A stretch of DNA of 64,000 nt from Pseudomonadota bacterium (GTDB taxonomy: Bacteria > Pseudomonadota > Gammaproteobacteria > Steroidobacterales > Steroidobacteraceae): contig JANYAE010000081.1 in NCBI GenBank assembly GCA_025355105.1, positions 62,001 to 126,000 on the forward strand. Direction: 5' to 3'. Below the pieces are notes generated by a model. The model had not been told where the DNA came from. It worked only from the letters and a program-made list of their open reading frames with translations, and ran no database searches. Below, in pieces: positions 38,009-47,290 of this stretch (position 1 is the first letter of the stretch; each line of letters begins with the position of its first letter). The position numbers and the translations under genes were made by a program.

Positions 38009-40021
38009 TTGACGTCGTTCCCGACCTGCCGCGCGCTGTGCGCTCTGTTGCTCTGCGTGACCTTGCTCGGCTCTGAGCGCGCGACTGCGGACGGCCCGGC
38101 CGCCATCGCCGACTGGACGCTGCTCGTCTACCTGGACGCCGACAACGACCTCGAGCGGCCGATGATGCGCAACCTCAAGGAGATGCTCGCGGTCGGAAGC
38201 ACCGACCGGGTGCAGATCATCGTGCTCGCGGCGCGCAGCCCGGAGAGCGTGGGGCTCTACAGTGACGAGCCGGTCGGCGGCCTGCCGGACTGGAGCACGA
38301 CCAAGCTGCTGCGCGTCGAGCGCGGGCGGCTCACCGAACTTGCCGACTGGGGTGCCGCCGACGGCGCCGATATGGGCGACAAGAAGACGCTGGCGCGGTT
38401 CCTGGCGACCGCGACCCGAAGCTTCCCGGCGAAGCGCTACGGGCTCATTTTCGGTGACCACGGCATGGCCTGGGCCGGCATCGCCGTCGTCGAGTCGCGC
38501 GACGACGATGCGCTCACGATCGACGAGGTGGCGGCGTCGCTGGCGGCCGTGCAGCCGGCCACCGGCCGCTTCGAGCTGGTCGGCTTCGACGCGTGCCTGA
38601 TGGCGAATCTGGAGGTCGCGAGGACGCTCGCGCCTTACGCCCGCTACCTCGTCGCCTCGGAGGAGATCGAGCCTGCCGACGGCTGGGACTACCAGGCGCT
38701 GCTCGCGCGGCTGACGCGTGCGCCGGCAATGGACGGGGCGGCGCTGGGCCACGTGATCGTCGACACCTATCGTGATGCGTTCGCGACCTCCACGCTTCAC
38801 GAGATGCAGGAGAAGGCGCGGGCGGCGACTCTGACACTGGTCGATCTCGACCGGATGGCGGCGGTAGACCAGGCGGTCATCGGTCTCGGCACGGGCATCG
38901 ACGCGCTGCTCGCGCGCGGCAAGCGCGAGGCCTGGCTGCGGCTCGCGCGCGCGCGGCACGAGGCAGAAGAGTTCGGCCGTTCCGCGGCGCCTCCGAAGGA
39001 GGGCGTGTCGTCCGGCATGGAGGTCTATGACCTGGTCCAGCTCGCCGAGAAGATCAAGGGCCAGGCCGCGGATGCCGCCACCGGCGCGGTGGCCGATGCG
39101 GTGATCGCGGCCGTTCGCGGCGCCGTGAGCTACGACTATCGCGGCCCGGCCCGCCCGCATGCCAATGGCCTGTCGGTATTCTTCCCCCCGAACCAGGCGA
39201 CGCTCGCCGACCGCGGCCGCAACACCAAGCGGTCCTACGACCGCCTCGATTTTTCGGCGGCACCGCAGAACCGCTGGTATCCGTTCCTGGCGCGATACGC
39301 AGCGTTCCCGGCGAGCCCCGACGAGCGCAATCGTCCGAAGCCGGCGATCGACGCGCCGGCCGCGAGCGGGCGCATGGCCAGCAAGGACCGGCACGTCAAG
39401 ATCCACGCGCAAGTGCACGACGATGAGATTGAGGAGGCGAGCTTCGTCCTATCGCGCCTCGAGGGCAGCGAGGAGATCGTCATGGGCTCGGTGCCGGTGC
39501 GGCCGGGCAGCGCCGGCGCGCTCGACGAGGAATGGGACGGCGCGTGGTTCTCGATCGGCGACCAGCAGCTCGATCTCATCGCGCCGATCACGAGCTTCGA
39601 GGAGCTCGGCGACGACGGCCACGAGGACCTGTACTGGGCCACCGTGCCGGCGCAGCTGCAGGTCGCCGGTACCGATAAGTGGCTCGACGTGACGCTCAAC
39701 TTCGTACTGGATTTCGCCGACGACTCCGAGGACGTCGGCGGCGATTTCATCTACGCGGTGCTGTACACGCGCCACGGCCCGCGCGAGATCGACCTCGAGG
39801 AAGGCGACGCGCTGCGCATGGTTTACCAGGTGATCGACGCCCGCGGCAACGAGCGGCTGCGGCCGGTCGAAGACGACGCTCAGGTGATGCACCTGCACAA
39901 CCTCGAGGACCTCAAGGTCGAACGCAGTCACGTTCCGAGCGGCCGCTACCAGGTCGGGTTCGTCGTCACGGACTTCGACGGCAAGGTGTCGGAGAACTTC
40001 GTCGCGGTCGAGGTCGAGTAG
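38009..40021 (+). CDS. Secreted clostripain-family (C11) cysteine peptidase
   Basis: A 670-residue protein. TTG 38009 is chosen because GGAG lies 6 nt upstream and a signal peptide (ALCALLLCVTLLGSERATA) begins there. The peptidase domain shows WTLLVYLDADNDLERPMMRN, the catalytic His in GLIFGDHGMAW (about residue 150) and the catalytic Cys in ELVGFDACLMANLEVA (about 195). Clostripain-type enzymes cleave after Arg or Lys. The C-terminal ~250 residues form a beta-rich region (HVKIHAQVHDDEIEEASFVL, YQVGFVVTDFDGKVSENFVA). It is followed after 4 nt by a trypsin-like protease gene, so the two proteases form an operon. Confidence 0.92.
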   Translation: MTSFPTCRALCALLLCVTLLGSERATADGPAAIADWTLLVYLDADNDLERPMMRNLKEMLAVGSTDRVQIIVLAARSPESVGLYSDEPVGGLPDWSTTKLLRVERGRLTELADWGAADGADMGDKKTLARFLATATRSFPAKRYGLIFGDHGMAWAGIAVVESRDDDALTIDEVAASLAAVQPATGRFELVGFDACLMANLEVARTLAPYARYLVASEEIEPADGWDYQALLARLTRAPAMDGAALGHVIVDTYRDAFATSTLHEMQEKARAATLTLVDLDRMAAVDQAVIGLGTGIDALLARGKREAWLRLARARHEAEEFGRSAAPPKEGVSSGMEVYDLVQLAEKIKGQAADAATGAVADAVIAAVRGAVSYDYRGPARPHANGLSVFFPPNQATLADRGRNTKRSYDRLDFSAAPQNRWYPFLARYAAFPASPDERNRPKPAIDAPAASGRMASKDRHVKIHAQVHDDEIEEASFVLSRLEGSEEIVMGSVPVRPGSAGALDEEWDGAWFSIGDQQLDLIAPITSFEELGDDGHEDLYWATVPAQLQVAGTDKWLDVTLNFVLDFADDSEDVGGDFIYAVLYTRHGPREIDLEEGDALRMVYQVIDARGNERLRPVEDDAQVMHLHNLEDLKVERSHVPSGRYQVGFVVTDFDGKVSENFVAVEVE

Positions 40022-40025
40022 GCAA

Positions 40026-41129
40026 GTGGATGCTGAGGTAGGCGGCGGAACTCGCCGGCGTTCGCAGCCGGCCTGGCGGCAAGCGCTGCTCGCGATCGTC
40101 GCGGTGACGAGCGCCTGGTCGCAGACGGTCGCCGCCGACGATTTGGAGCTGCGCTCCCCGTCCGTGCTCGTCGAGGTGGCTCCGGGCGCGGCGCCGGATC
40201 CCGGCGCGACGGCCGCCTCGGGCGACGGTCGCGGCTTCGGCGGCAGTGCGGTGCGTCCGGGCGAGGCCAGCTGGCAGGCGGAGATCTACCGCGAGATCAG
40301 CGAGGCGCTCTATGCGCAGCACCGCAAGCGGCATCCGCAAGACGCGCACGCGCGCTGGGAACTGCAGCACTTTTGCGGTGGCGCGCTGATCGCCGAGAAC
40401 TGGGTGCTGACGGCCGCCCACTGCGTGCAGGTCGAGCCGGGGCTAGCGCCGCTGCTGAAGGACCAATTCGGTCGCAACCGCGACGAGGTGACGGTGTCGC
40501 GGCGCAACGGGATCAGCCTGTCGCGCTGCGTCGACGCGGGGCTGGTGGTCGACACCTTCCGCGTCCGGCTCGGTGGCGATGACCTGCGCGACGGCGATGG
40601 CATCACGTTCCGGATCGACTGCGCGGTCGTGCACCCCGGTTGGGAGCCGAGCAAGCCGCACCACGACGACATTGCGCTCGTGCACTTCGTCGCCGACGGC
40701 CTGCCACCGTCGCGGGACCCGAAGCGCATCCGGCCGATCCGGCTCCCCGACGACCCGGCGCTCGCCACCGGCACGCCGGTGACGGTCACCGGCTGGGGCA
40801 AGACCCAGCCGGTCGACGGTTTCGCGCCGGCAGCGCGGCTCACGCAGGTCGCGCTGCAGGTCCGCGATGGCGCGGAGTGCGTGAGCAAGCTCGGTGTGCC
40901 GGCCGGCGACGTTCCGGCAGCAGTGATCTGCGCCGGCGCGCCGCAGAGCAAGACCTGCCTCGGCGACAGCGGCGGGCCGCTGGTGCTCGCGCACGGCAAG
41001 CCGAACTACGTGCTCGGCATCGTCAGCTGGGGCAATGGCGACTGCCGTGCCAACGACAAGCCGGGCGTCTATACGCGGGTCGCCGCCTATCGGGACTGGA
41101 TCGACGATGTGTTGAACGCGCCGCCCTGA
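40026..41129 (+). CDS. Secreted trypsin-like (S1) serine protease
   Basis: A 367-residue protein starting at GTG 40026. A signal segment (ALLAIVAVTSAWSQTVAAD) precedes a ~60-residue pro-region. The catalytic triad is visible: His in WVLTAAHCV (about 132), Asp in HHDDIALVHF (about 215) and Ser in CLGDSGGPLVLAH (about 314). VTVTGWGKTQ and PGVYTRVAAYRDWID complete the chymotrypsin fold. It lies 4 nt after the clostripain gene and may be activated by it or activate it; that is inference. An inverted repeat lies downstream. Confidence 0.94.
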   Translation: MDAEVGGGTRRRSQPAWRQALLAIVAVTSAWSQTVAADDLELRSPSVLVEVAPGAAPDPGATAASGDGRGFGGSAVRPGEASWQAEIYREISEALYAQHRKRHPQDAHARWELQHFCGGALIAENWVLTAAHCVQVEPGLAPLLKDQFGRNRDEVTVSRRNGISLSRCVDAGLVVDTFRVRLGGDDLRDGDGITFRIDCAVVHPGWEPSKPHHDDIALVHFVADGLPPSRDPKRIRPIRLPDDPALATGTPVTVTGWGKTQPVDGFAPAARLTQVALQVRDGAECVSKLGVPAGDVPAAVICAGAPQSKTCLGDSGGPLVLAHGKPNYVLGIVSWGNGDCRANDKPGVYTRVAAYRDWIDDVLNAPP

Positions 41130-41152
41130 ATCGGCTGCGCGCGCATCGAACG

Positions 41153-41186
41153 CCCCGTCACGTCGGCCGGCGCCGGCGCGACGGGG
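41153..41186. terminator. Candidate bidirectional terminator
   Basis: CCCCGTC and GACGGGG flank a GC-rich palindromic centre (GCCGGCGCCGGC) between the convergent trypsin-like and small lipoprotein genes. No T-run is present. Confidence 0.45.
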
Positions 41187-41196
41187 TTGCTCTCGT

Positions 41197-41433
41197 TCAG
41201 AGCTTGGGGCCGCCACCCAGCGAGCCGTTCTTGCTCGCGTCGGCCGGGGCCGCGGCGTCGGCGGCCGGTGCCGTCGCGGGAGCCGCAGTCGTCGCGTCGG
41301 CAGCAGGCGCCGCGGCTGGCGTCGCCGCCGCCGGCGCAGCAGCCGGAGCCGGCGGCTCGGACTTCTGGCCGCAGGCCGAAAGCGCGATGGCGGCAGCGAC
41401 GACGCTGGCCGCGGTGATGATCGTCTTATTCAT
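41197..41433 (-). CDS. Small Ala/Pro-rich lipoprotein
   Basis: A 78-residue protein from ATG 41433. The signal MNKTIITAASVVAAAIALSA ends at a Cys lipobox (ALSAC). The mature part is a low-complexity Ala/Pro chain (for example ATPAAAPAADATTAAPA) ending SLGGGPKL. Such proteins are common envelope spacers of unknown role. Confidence 0.8.
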   Translation of the reverse strand: MNKTIITAASVVAAAIALSACGQKSEPPAPAAAPAAATPAAAPAADATTAAPATAPAADAAAPADASKNGSLGGGPKL

Positions 41434-41469
41434 TCGCAAGTCCCCCGTCCCGGTAGTGGGCGACCGAGA

Positions 41470-43461
41470 CTAGACGAAACCGAGTTGCCTTAGCAATTCG
41501 CGGAAGGCTGGCAGCGCCCGCACCGGATCGAGCAGCGGGTCGGTGTTGAGATACACGAGGCCCGAGTCACCGAGCGTTCGCGCGCGGACGAGAAGGCTCA
41601 TCGCGGCCTCGCGCTCACCCCACTGCGATCGTACCTGGGCCTGCTGGTAAAGCACGGCATCGCCGAGTTCGGTGATCAGCGCCTGCATGGCGTCGCGCGC
41701 CGCGGCCTCGTTGCCGAGCTGACGCTCGGCGATCGCCAGGCCGGCGAGGTGCGGGCGCCGGTGACGTTCCTGCAGGTAGGACTCGCGCGCCTCGCGGGTA
41801 CGGCCGAGCAACACGAGCGCATCGCCGATCCCGCCGCGCCCGCCCGGCAGCTTCGGGTTGAGGACGAGCGCCCGATCGATGGCGGCGATCGCGTCGGCGT
41901 AGCGGCGGGCGGCGTACAGCACGTCGCCGAGCGCGCGGTGCATCAGCGGATTGAGCGGATCGAGCCGCACCGCGGTCTGCATCGCCGGTTCCGCTTCCGC
42001 GCCGCGTCCGGTCGCCGCACAGTAGAGCGCGAACCGTCCCATCACCTGTGCGTCGCCCTCGCCGTGCCGGCGCGACAGGTCGTAGGGTTCGCGCGCGCCA
42101 CGCACGTCGAGCCGACCCTGGAACAGCACATAGGCGAGCGTCGACTGTGCATCGGCAAGGTCAGGCGCGAGCTGCGTCGCCGTGCGGGCGGCGCGCTGCG
42201 CCTGGTCGTAGAGCTCGGCGGTGTGCGCCGCATCGGCGTACTGGTTTGCGATCGTCAGCAGCGATCGCGCCCGGCCGGCGTGCGCCGATGCAAAGCGCGG
42301 ATCCGCCGCGATCGCCTTCTCGAATTCGACGAGCGCCTGTCGGTCCTCGGCCTCGCCGTCCGCCTGGTTGTAGAGCGCGCGGCCGCGCAGGTAGGCGTCG
42401 AAGGCGGCGACGCTGGTCGTGCCGCCGGACGCGGCCTCCGGTGGCGGCGCGTCGGGGACACCCCCGCGTGCGTTGCCGAGTTCGCTGGTCAGTGCCGAAG
42501 CCACGGCCGCCGCGATCTCGCTCTGTACGGCGAAGATGTTATCGATCGGGCGGTCGAAGGTCTGCGCCCAGCGGCTGAAGCCGGAAAGACCGTCGATCAG
42601 CTCGGCGGCGATGCGAAACGTGGACCCCGAGCGGCGCACGTTGCCGTCGAGCAGGTACGCCACGCCGAGCGTCCTTGCGATCGCGACCGCGTCGGCCGTC
42701 GCACCACGGAACGAATCGGAGGAAACCTGCGCGATCACGCGCAGCTGGCGGTTGCGCACCAGCGCCGAGCGTATTTCCGCGGCGAGGCCGTCTGAGAAGT
42801 AGGCCTGGCCCGGATCGCCGCTCAGGTTGGCGAACGGCAGCACCGCGACCCCGTTATCCTTGGCGGTGTCGCCCGCGGCGCGGGCTCGTCGCCAGGCGAG
42901 CCAGCTGCCGCTGCCGACCGCCGCGGCCACCGCGATGCCGCCGCCCGCGATGAGCAGTGCGCGACGTGAGGTCGAAGTCGCGCGCGCCGGCGACGACAGC
43001 GGCGCCGGGGCGGCTGACAGCGGGCCGTGGATCTCGCGCACGGCCTGCACCACCGCCTGGAACTCCCGGGCCTGCAGCTTGCCGTGCCATTTCGATAGGT
43101 CGATGAACAGATACTGCCGGAAGCCGAGCGGCGGGTCAGAGCCGTCGAGCGACACCGGCACGAGCCGAGTCTGGTCGCGGCCAACGGCTGCCTCATCGCG
43201 GACCCAGTGGGAGGCGAGCGCGTGCTTGGACCAGAGCACGACGACGACCGAGGCCGACTCCAGGGCTTGCTCGGTCTTCGTGGCGTAGGCGGCGCCGGCG
43301 ACGATCAGGCCGTCCCACCAGACCTCGAAGCCGGCCTGCTCGAGCCCGTGCACGACCTGCTGAGCCCGGCCGCGGTCCTCGTGCGCATAGCTGACGAAGA
43401 CGCTGACGGAACGCCGCTCGTCAGGGTGCGGGGCATCAGGTCCGGGCATGTCGGATCTCAC
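41470..43461 (-). CDS. TIR domain, membrane helix, TolB-like domain and TPR protein
   Basis: A 663-residue protein; GTG 43461 or ATG 43449 could be the start. The TIR domain (about 17-140) has SVSVFVSYAHEDRGRAQQVV, GFEVWWDGLIVAG and the likely catalytic Glu in SHWVRDEAAVG. One membrane helix is near 167-187 (ALLIAGGGIAVAAAVGS). A TolB-like/FlgO-like domain follows (GVAVLPFANLSGDPGQAYFS, DGLAAEIRSALVRN, GVAYLLDGNVRRSG). C-terminal TPRs occupy about 360-640 (ADPRFASAHAGRARSLL, ALGDVLYAARRYADAIAAID). The arrangement resembles CadC/adenylate-cyclase-type sensors with TIR replacing the usual N-terminal domain. Role unknown: NAD cleavage or scaffolding. Confidence 0.9.
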   Translation of the reverse strand: MRSDMPGPDAPHPDERRSVSVFVSYAHEDRGRAQQVVHGLEQAGFEVWWDGLIVAGAAYATKTEQALESASVVVVLWSKHALASHWVRDEAAVGRDQTRLVPVSLDGSDPPLGFRQYLFIDLSKWHGKLQAREFQAVVQAVREIHGPLSAAPAPLSSPARATSTSRRALLIAGGGIAVAAAVGSGSWLAWRRARAAGDTAKDNGVAVLPFANLSGDPGQAYFSDGLAAEIRSALVRNRQLRVIAQVSSDSFRGATADAVAIARTLGVAYLLDGNVRRSGSTFRIAAELIDGLSGFSRWAQTFDRPIDNIFAVQSEIAAAVASALTSELGNARGGVPDAPPPEAASGGTTSVAAFDAYLRGRALYNQADGEAEDRQALVEFEKAIAADPRFASAHAGRARSLLTIANQYADAAHTAELYDQAQRAARTATQLAPDLADAQSTLAYVLFQGRLDVRGAREPYDLSRRHGEGDAQVMGRFALYCAATGRGAEAEPAMQTAVRLDPLNPLMHRALGDVLYAARRYADAIAAIDRALVLNPKLPGGRGGIGDALVLLGRTREARESYLQERHRRPHLAGLAIAERQLGNEAAARDAMQALITELGDAVLYQQAQVRSQWGEREAAMSLLVRARTLGDSGLVYLNTDPLLDPVRALPAFRELLRQLGFV

Positions 43462-43681
43462 GTCTGACTGAACGCCGGGGAGCTCGGGTGGCCAGCAGGA
43501 AGGCGCCGCCGCACGGCCATGCTACGGATACCGTCCCGGGTGGGCAACCGCCGGGCCACCCGGCGCGGCGTCGCTCGCCTGCCGCGATCTAGCTGATGGT
43601 TTTCCGAGGCTAGACGCGGTGCGGCCTGCGGAGTGAGTCTGTAGCTCAGGAAACGGAACGCCGCCGGCACCGGAGATCGTC

Positions 43682-44158
43682 ATGAGGCACCCCGTCACAC
43701 TGCTCACGCTGCTGGGCCTGCTGGGCCTGCTGGCCGCCTGCACGCCGGATCCGGTGCACTCGGCCGCGGAGTTCCGGCTCCCGACCGGCAATCCGGAGGC
43801 TGGGCGGCGCGCTTTCGTCGATCTGCGCTGCTACGTGTGCCACCAGGTGAAGGGCGTCGATGTCCGCTTCGCGGGCACGGCGGCGGCGAGCGTCGAACTC
43901 GGCGGCAAGGTCAGTCGCGTCAAGAGCTACGCCGAGCTGGTCACCTCGATCATCAACCCGACGCACAAGATCCCGCCGGGGAGCTCGGCGCGCGAGGCGG
44001 CGCCGGCCGGCGAGTCGCTGATGACCCTTGCCGGCCTCAACGACGTCATGACCGTGAAACAGCTGGTCGACCTGGTCGCGTTCCTGCAGCCGCAGTTCAA
44101 GGTTGAGCCGCCGAAGGCGGACCCGTACACCTACCGCTACCACTACTACTACCACTGA
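43682..44158 (+). CDS. Lipoprotein cytochrome c
   Basis: A 158-residue protein with a lipobox (GLLAAC) and one heme-c motif CYVCH (about residue 57) in a class I-like fold. Candidate axial Met residues are in SLMTLAGLNDVMTVKQLVDL. Ends in an unusual aromatic/His tail, DPYTYRYHYYYH. It probably shuttles electrons at the outer face of the inner membrane or at the outer membrane. No oxidase or reductase is adjacent. Confidence 0.9.
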   Translation: MRHPVTLLTLLGLLGLLAACTPDPVHSAAEFRLPTGNPEAGRRAFVDLRCYVCHQVKGVDVRFAGTAAASVELGGKVSRVKSYAELVTSIINPTHKIPPGSSAREAAPAGESLMTLAGLNDVMTVKQLVDLVAFLQPQFKVEPPKADPYTYRYHYYYH

Positions 44159-44198
44159 GGCACCGCGGCGTCGGTTCAGATCGCCACACGCGCTCGCT

Positions 44199-44966
44199 TC
44201 AGTCCTGGTAGGACGGATCCTTGCCGTCGAGCATCTGCCGCAGGTCGCGGAAATGAGCGAAGGCTGACTCCCGGTACGGCTCCCAGCCGCGCGCGGTCTT
44301 CTCGGCGAGCTCGTCGCTCAGAACGTTGAGCGGTTGGCCGGTGGCGTACGCGAGTAGCAGCGTCCTGGCCGCGCGCTCGAGGAAATAGAGATCCTCAAAG
44401 GCCTCGGCGACGCTGCCGGCAGTGACCAGCACCCCGTGGTTGCCCATGATCATGCAGTTCTTGTCACGGAGCGCGGCCGCGAGCCGCTCGCCCTCGGCGT
44501 GCTCGTCGGCGATGCCGCCGAAGTGGCGGTCGATCGCGACGCGGTTGAAGAAACGTGCGGTGTTCTGGTCGATCGGCTTGAGCGTCGGGTCCGCCAGTGT
44601 CGCGAGCGCGGTGGCGTAGGGCGGATGCACGTGCAGCACGCAGCGCGCGTGCGGCACGAGCGCATGGATGCGGCCGTGAATGCACCACGCGGACGGATCG
44701 GGCGCGTCCGGACGCGACATCGTCTGCTCGTCCCCGCTGTCGAGCAGCAGCAGGTCGCTGGCCCGGAGCAGGCCGAAATGCTTCCAGCGCGGGTTCATCA
44801 GGAACCGCTTGCCGTCCGCGGACACGGCGAGGCTGAAGTGGTTGCCGACCGACTCGTGCCAGTCCATCTGGACGGCCAGCCGGAACGCCGCGGCGAGATC
44901 GGCGCGAAGCGCCGTCATGTCCGCCGCATCTCTTGCCTGCGACCTGAAATCCGCGACCGTGTGCAT
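44199..44966 (-). CDS. Class II aldolase/adducin family protein
   Basis: A 255-residue metal-dependent aldolase-like protein from ATG 44966. It shows WHESVGNHFSLAVSADGKRF, the His pair of the zinc site in CVLHVHPPYATALATL, and the later His in MIMGNHGVLVTAGSVAEAF. Family members cleave sugar phosphates or decarboxylate; the substrate is not evident. A Rieske ferredoxin gene lies 53 nt upstream on the same strand, so a shared operon is likely. Confidence 0.9.
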   Translation of the reverse strand: MHTVADFRSQARDAADMTALRADLAAAFRLAVQMDWHESVGNHFSLAVSADGKRFLMNPRWKHFGLLRASDLLLLDSGDEQTMSRPDAPDPSAWCIHGRIHALVPHARCVLHVHPPYATALATLADPTLKPIDQNTARFFNRVAIDRHFGGIADEHAEGERLAAALRDKNCMIMGNHGVLVTAGSVAEAFEDLYFLERAARTLLLAYATGQPLNVLSDELAEKTARGWEPYRESAFAHFRDLRQMLDGKDPSYQD

Positions 44967-45019
44967 CGCCTGTTCCCCGCCAGTTCCGCGCCTCGCCCGA
45001 AGCGCGCCTCGACCCGATC

Positions 45020-45367
45020 CTAGACCTCGACCTTGACCGCGCCGTGATCGATCTTGACCTTGTAGGTCTTGAGCGCCTTCTCTCCACGCACGACGTTGAG
45101 CAGCTGGATGCCCGGCGGGAAGTTCGCCCAGTCGATCACCTCGCCAGTGCGGATGTCGAAGCGCGCATGGTGAAATGGGCACTGCACCTTGCAGCCGTCC
45201 AGTATCTTGCCCTTGCCGAGCGGTGCAAACAGATGCGTGCAGGTCGCCTGCGTCGCGTAGAAACCGTCGTCGAGGTGGTAGACGAGGATCCTCACGTCGC
45301 CGACCGCGAAAGCCTTCATCTTGCCGGTCGCGAGTTCCTCGACCTTGCAGACCGTGTGCATCGTCAT
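45020..45367 (-). CDS. Rieske [2Fe-2S] ferredoxin
   Basis: A 115-residue single Rieske domain. Cluster ligands are Cys-His in ATCTHLFAPLG and Cys-His in VQCPFHHARFDIRTGEV. Its size fits the ferredoxin components of dioxygenase systems (NirD/BphF type). No oxygenase lies beside it; the downstream gene is a class II aldolase. ATG 45367 or 45361 may be the start. Confidence 0.92.
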   Translation of the reverse strand: MTMHTVCKVEELATGKMKAFAVGDVRILVYHLDDGFYATQATCTHLFAPLGKGKILDGCKVQCPFHHARFDIRTGEVIDWANFPPGIQLLNVVRGEKALKTYKVKIDHGAVKVEV

Positions 45368-45591
45368 GGCAGTACCCCGAGTGGTTCGGTCGGCGTGCAG
45401 CGTGACGCCAGCCGTGAGTATGGCCTCTGCCCGCCGTCGATCCTAGTCGGCCGGCCGCGTGAGGATTTCCGGCCTGCGCCGGCGGATGCCGCCGGTTCCC
45501 GGCCGGTTACCGGTGCCGCCAGCGCAGCGGCCCGATCGGATAGAGTAGGCCGCTCCACCTCCCCGTCACTCCGGACCTTCCGAGGCTTCGC

Positions 45592-47283
45592 ATGGGTCAC
45601 CCCGCACGATCTTGGGCCCCGGTTCGCCGCTGGCATGCGTTGCTCTGTGCGCTTGGCGCCGTCGGCGCCATCGCGGCGGACGGCGCAGCCGCGCCGCGCG
45701 CGGCGCCGGGCGAGGAGATGTACAGCGCAAGCGCCGGCGGGGCCGTGCATGCCCCCGCGGCCGCGCCGAACCGCCGACCTGGCGAAGGTGAGGGGCCGTT
45801 CCGCCGGCTCGTGGTCCGCGGCGCGACTTTGATCGACGGCACCGGTGCGCCGCCGATTGGACCGGTGGACATCGTCATCGAGAACGATCGCATCGTGCGC
45901 GTGGCGAGCGTCGGCTACCCGAAGGTTCCGATCAGGGAGAGCGGCCGGCCGGAGAAGGGCGACCGTGAGATCGACGCCACCGGCATGTACGTGCTGCCCG
46001 GCTTCGTCAACGCGCACGCGCACATCGCCGACGCGACCCAGGGCAAGGTCGGCGAGGTGCCGCCGGCCGAGTACGTTTACAAACTCTGGCTCGGCCACGG
46101 CATCACGACCGTACGCGAGGTCGGCGCGTACAACGGTCTCAAGTGGACGCTCGAGGAACGTCGCCGCAGCGCCGCGCACGAGATCGTCGCGCCGCGGATC
46201 GCCGTCTACGCCGGATTCCCAGTCGACGTCAACGTCCCGGGCGGCGTCAAGAACGCGGAGGAGGCGCGCCGCTGGGTGGACGCGATCGCCGACGCCGGCG
46301 CCGACGGCATCAAGTTCCTCGGCTCGCCACCCGCGATCATGCAGGCGGCGCTCGCCGAGGCGAAGCTCCGGCACCTGCGCACCGCCTGCCACCACGCGCA
46401 GCTCGCGGTGGCGCGCATGAACGTGCTCGACACCTCCGGCTGGGGTCTGACGAGCATGGAGCACTGGTACGGGCTGCCGGAGGCACTGTTCGTCGACCGG
46501 CGGGTGCAGGACTACCCGGCCGACTACAACTACAACGACGAGTCGAATCGCTTCGGCCAGGCCGGGCGGCTGTGGGAGCAGGCCGCGCCGCGGGGCAGCG
46601 AGGCGTGGAACGCCGTGATCGGCACGCTGGTCGACCGCGACTTCACGATCGTACCGACCTTCACGATCTACGAGGCCAGCCGCGACCTGATGCGCGAGGC
46701 CCGCGCCGAGTGGCACGACGCGTACACGCTGCCGACGCTGATGCGCTGGTACGCGCCGAACCGCGAGGCGCACGGCGCCTACTGGTTCAGCTGGACGACC
46801 GCCGACGAGATCGCCTGGAAGAAGAACTATGCGATCTGGATGTCATTCATCAACGACTTCAAGAACGCCGGTGGCCGCGTCGCGGTCGGCGACGATGCGG
46901 GCTTCATCTACAAGCTGTTCGGCTTCGCCTGGGTGCGCGAGCTGGAGCTGCTGCAGGAGGCCGGCTTCCACCCGCTCGAGGTCGTCCGCTCGGCGACGCT
47001 GTCAGGCGCGGAGCTGCTTGGCCTGTCCGATCGCATCGGCTCGGTGGAGGCCGGCAAGGTGGCGGACCTCGTGATCGTGCCGGAGAACCCGCTGGCGAAC
47101 TTCAAGGTGCTGTACGGCACCGGGGCGCTCAAGCTCGACGACGCGAGCCGAACGCCGGTGCGGGTTGGCGGCGTGCGCTACACGATCCACGACGGCATCG
47201 TCTACGATGCGCCGGCGCTGCTCGCGGACGTGCGACGCATGGTGGCCGACGCCAAGACGCGCGAGGCCGCCGCCGCCCGCTGA
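45592..47283 (+). CDS. Secreted amidohydrolase-superfamily enzyme
   Basis: A 563-residue protein from ATG 45592 with a signal-like segment (RWHALLCALGAVGAIAADG). Metal ligands follow the superfamily: His-x-His in FVNAHAHIADATQ, a candidate carboxylated Lys in DGIKFLGSPPAI, His in LRTACHHAQLAVA and SMEHWYGL, and Asp in VAVGDDAGFIYKLFG. The beta-sandwich parts (TLIDGTGAPPIGPVDIVIEN, SVEAGKVADLVIVPENPL) are present. It resembles imidazolonepropionase-like periplasmic hydrolases; substrate unknown. It is convergent with the zinc metalloprotease, 7 nt apart. Confidence 0.92.
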   Translation: MGHPARSWAPVRRWHALLCALGAVGAIAADGAAAPRAAPGEEMYSASAGGAVHAPAAAPNRRPGEGEGPFRRLVVRGATLIDGTGAPPIGPVDIVIENDRIVRVASVGYPKVPIRESGRPEKGDREIDATGMYVLPGFVNAHAHIADATQGKVGEVPPAEYVYKLWLGHGITTVREVGAYNGLKWTLEERRRSAAHEIVAPRIAVYAGFPVDVNVPGGVKNAEEARRWVDAIADAGADGIKFLGSPPAIMQAALAEAKLRHLRTACHHAQLAVARMNVLDTSGWGLTSMEHWYGLPEALFVDRRVQDYPADYNYNDESNRFGQAGRLWEQAAPRGSEAWNAVIGTLVDRDFTIVPTFTIYEASRDLMREARAEWHDAYTLPTLMRWYAPNREAHGAYWFSWTTADEIAWKKNYAIWMSFINDFKNAGGRVAVGDDAGFIYKLFGFAWVRELELLQEAGFHPLEVVRSATLSGAELLGLSDRIGSVEAGKVADLVIVPENPLANFKVLYGTGALKLDDASRTPVRVGGVRYTIHDGIVYDAPALLADVRRMVADAKTREAAAAR

Positions 47284-47290
47284 GCCGCCG

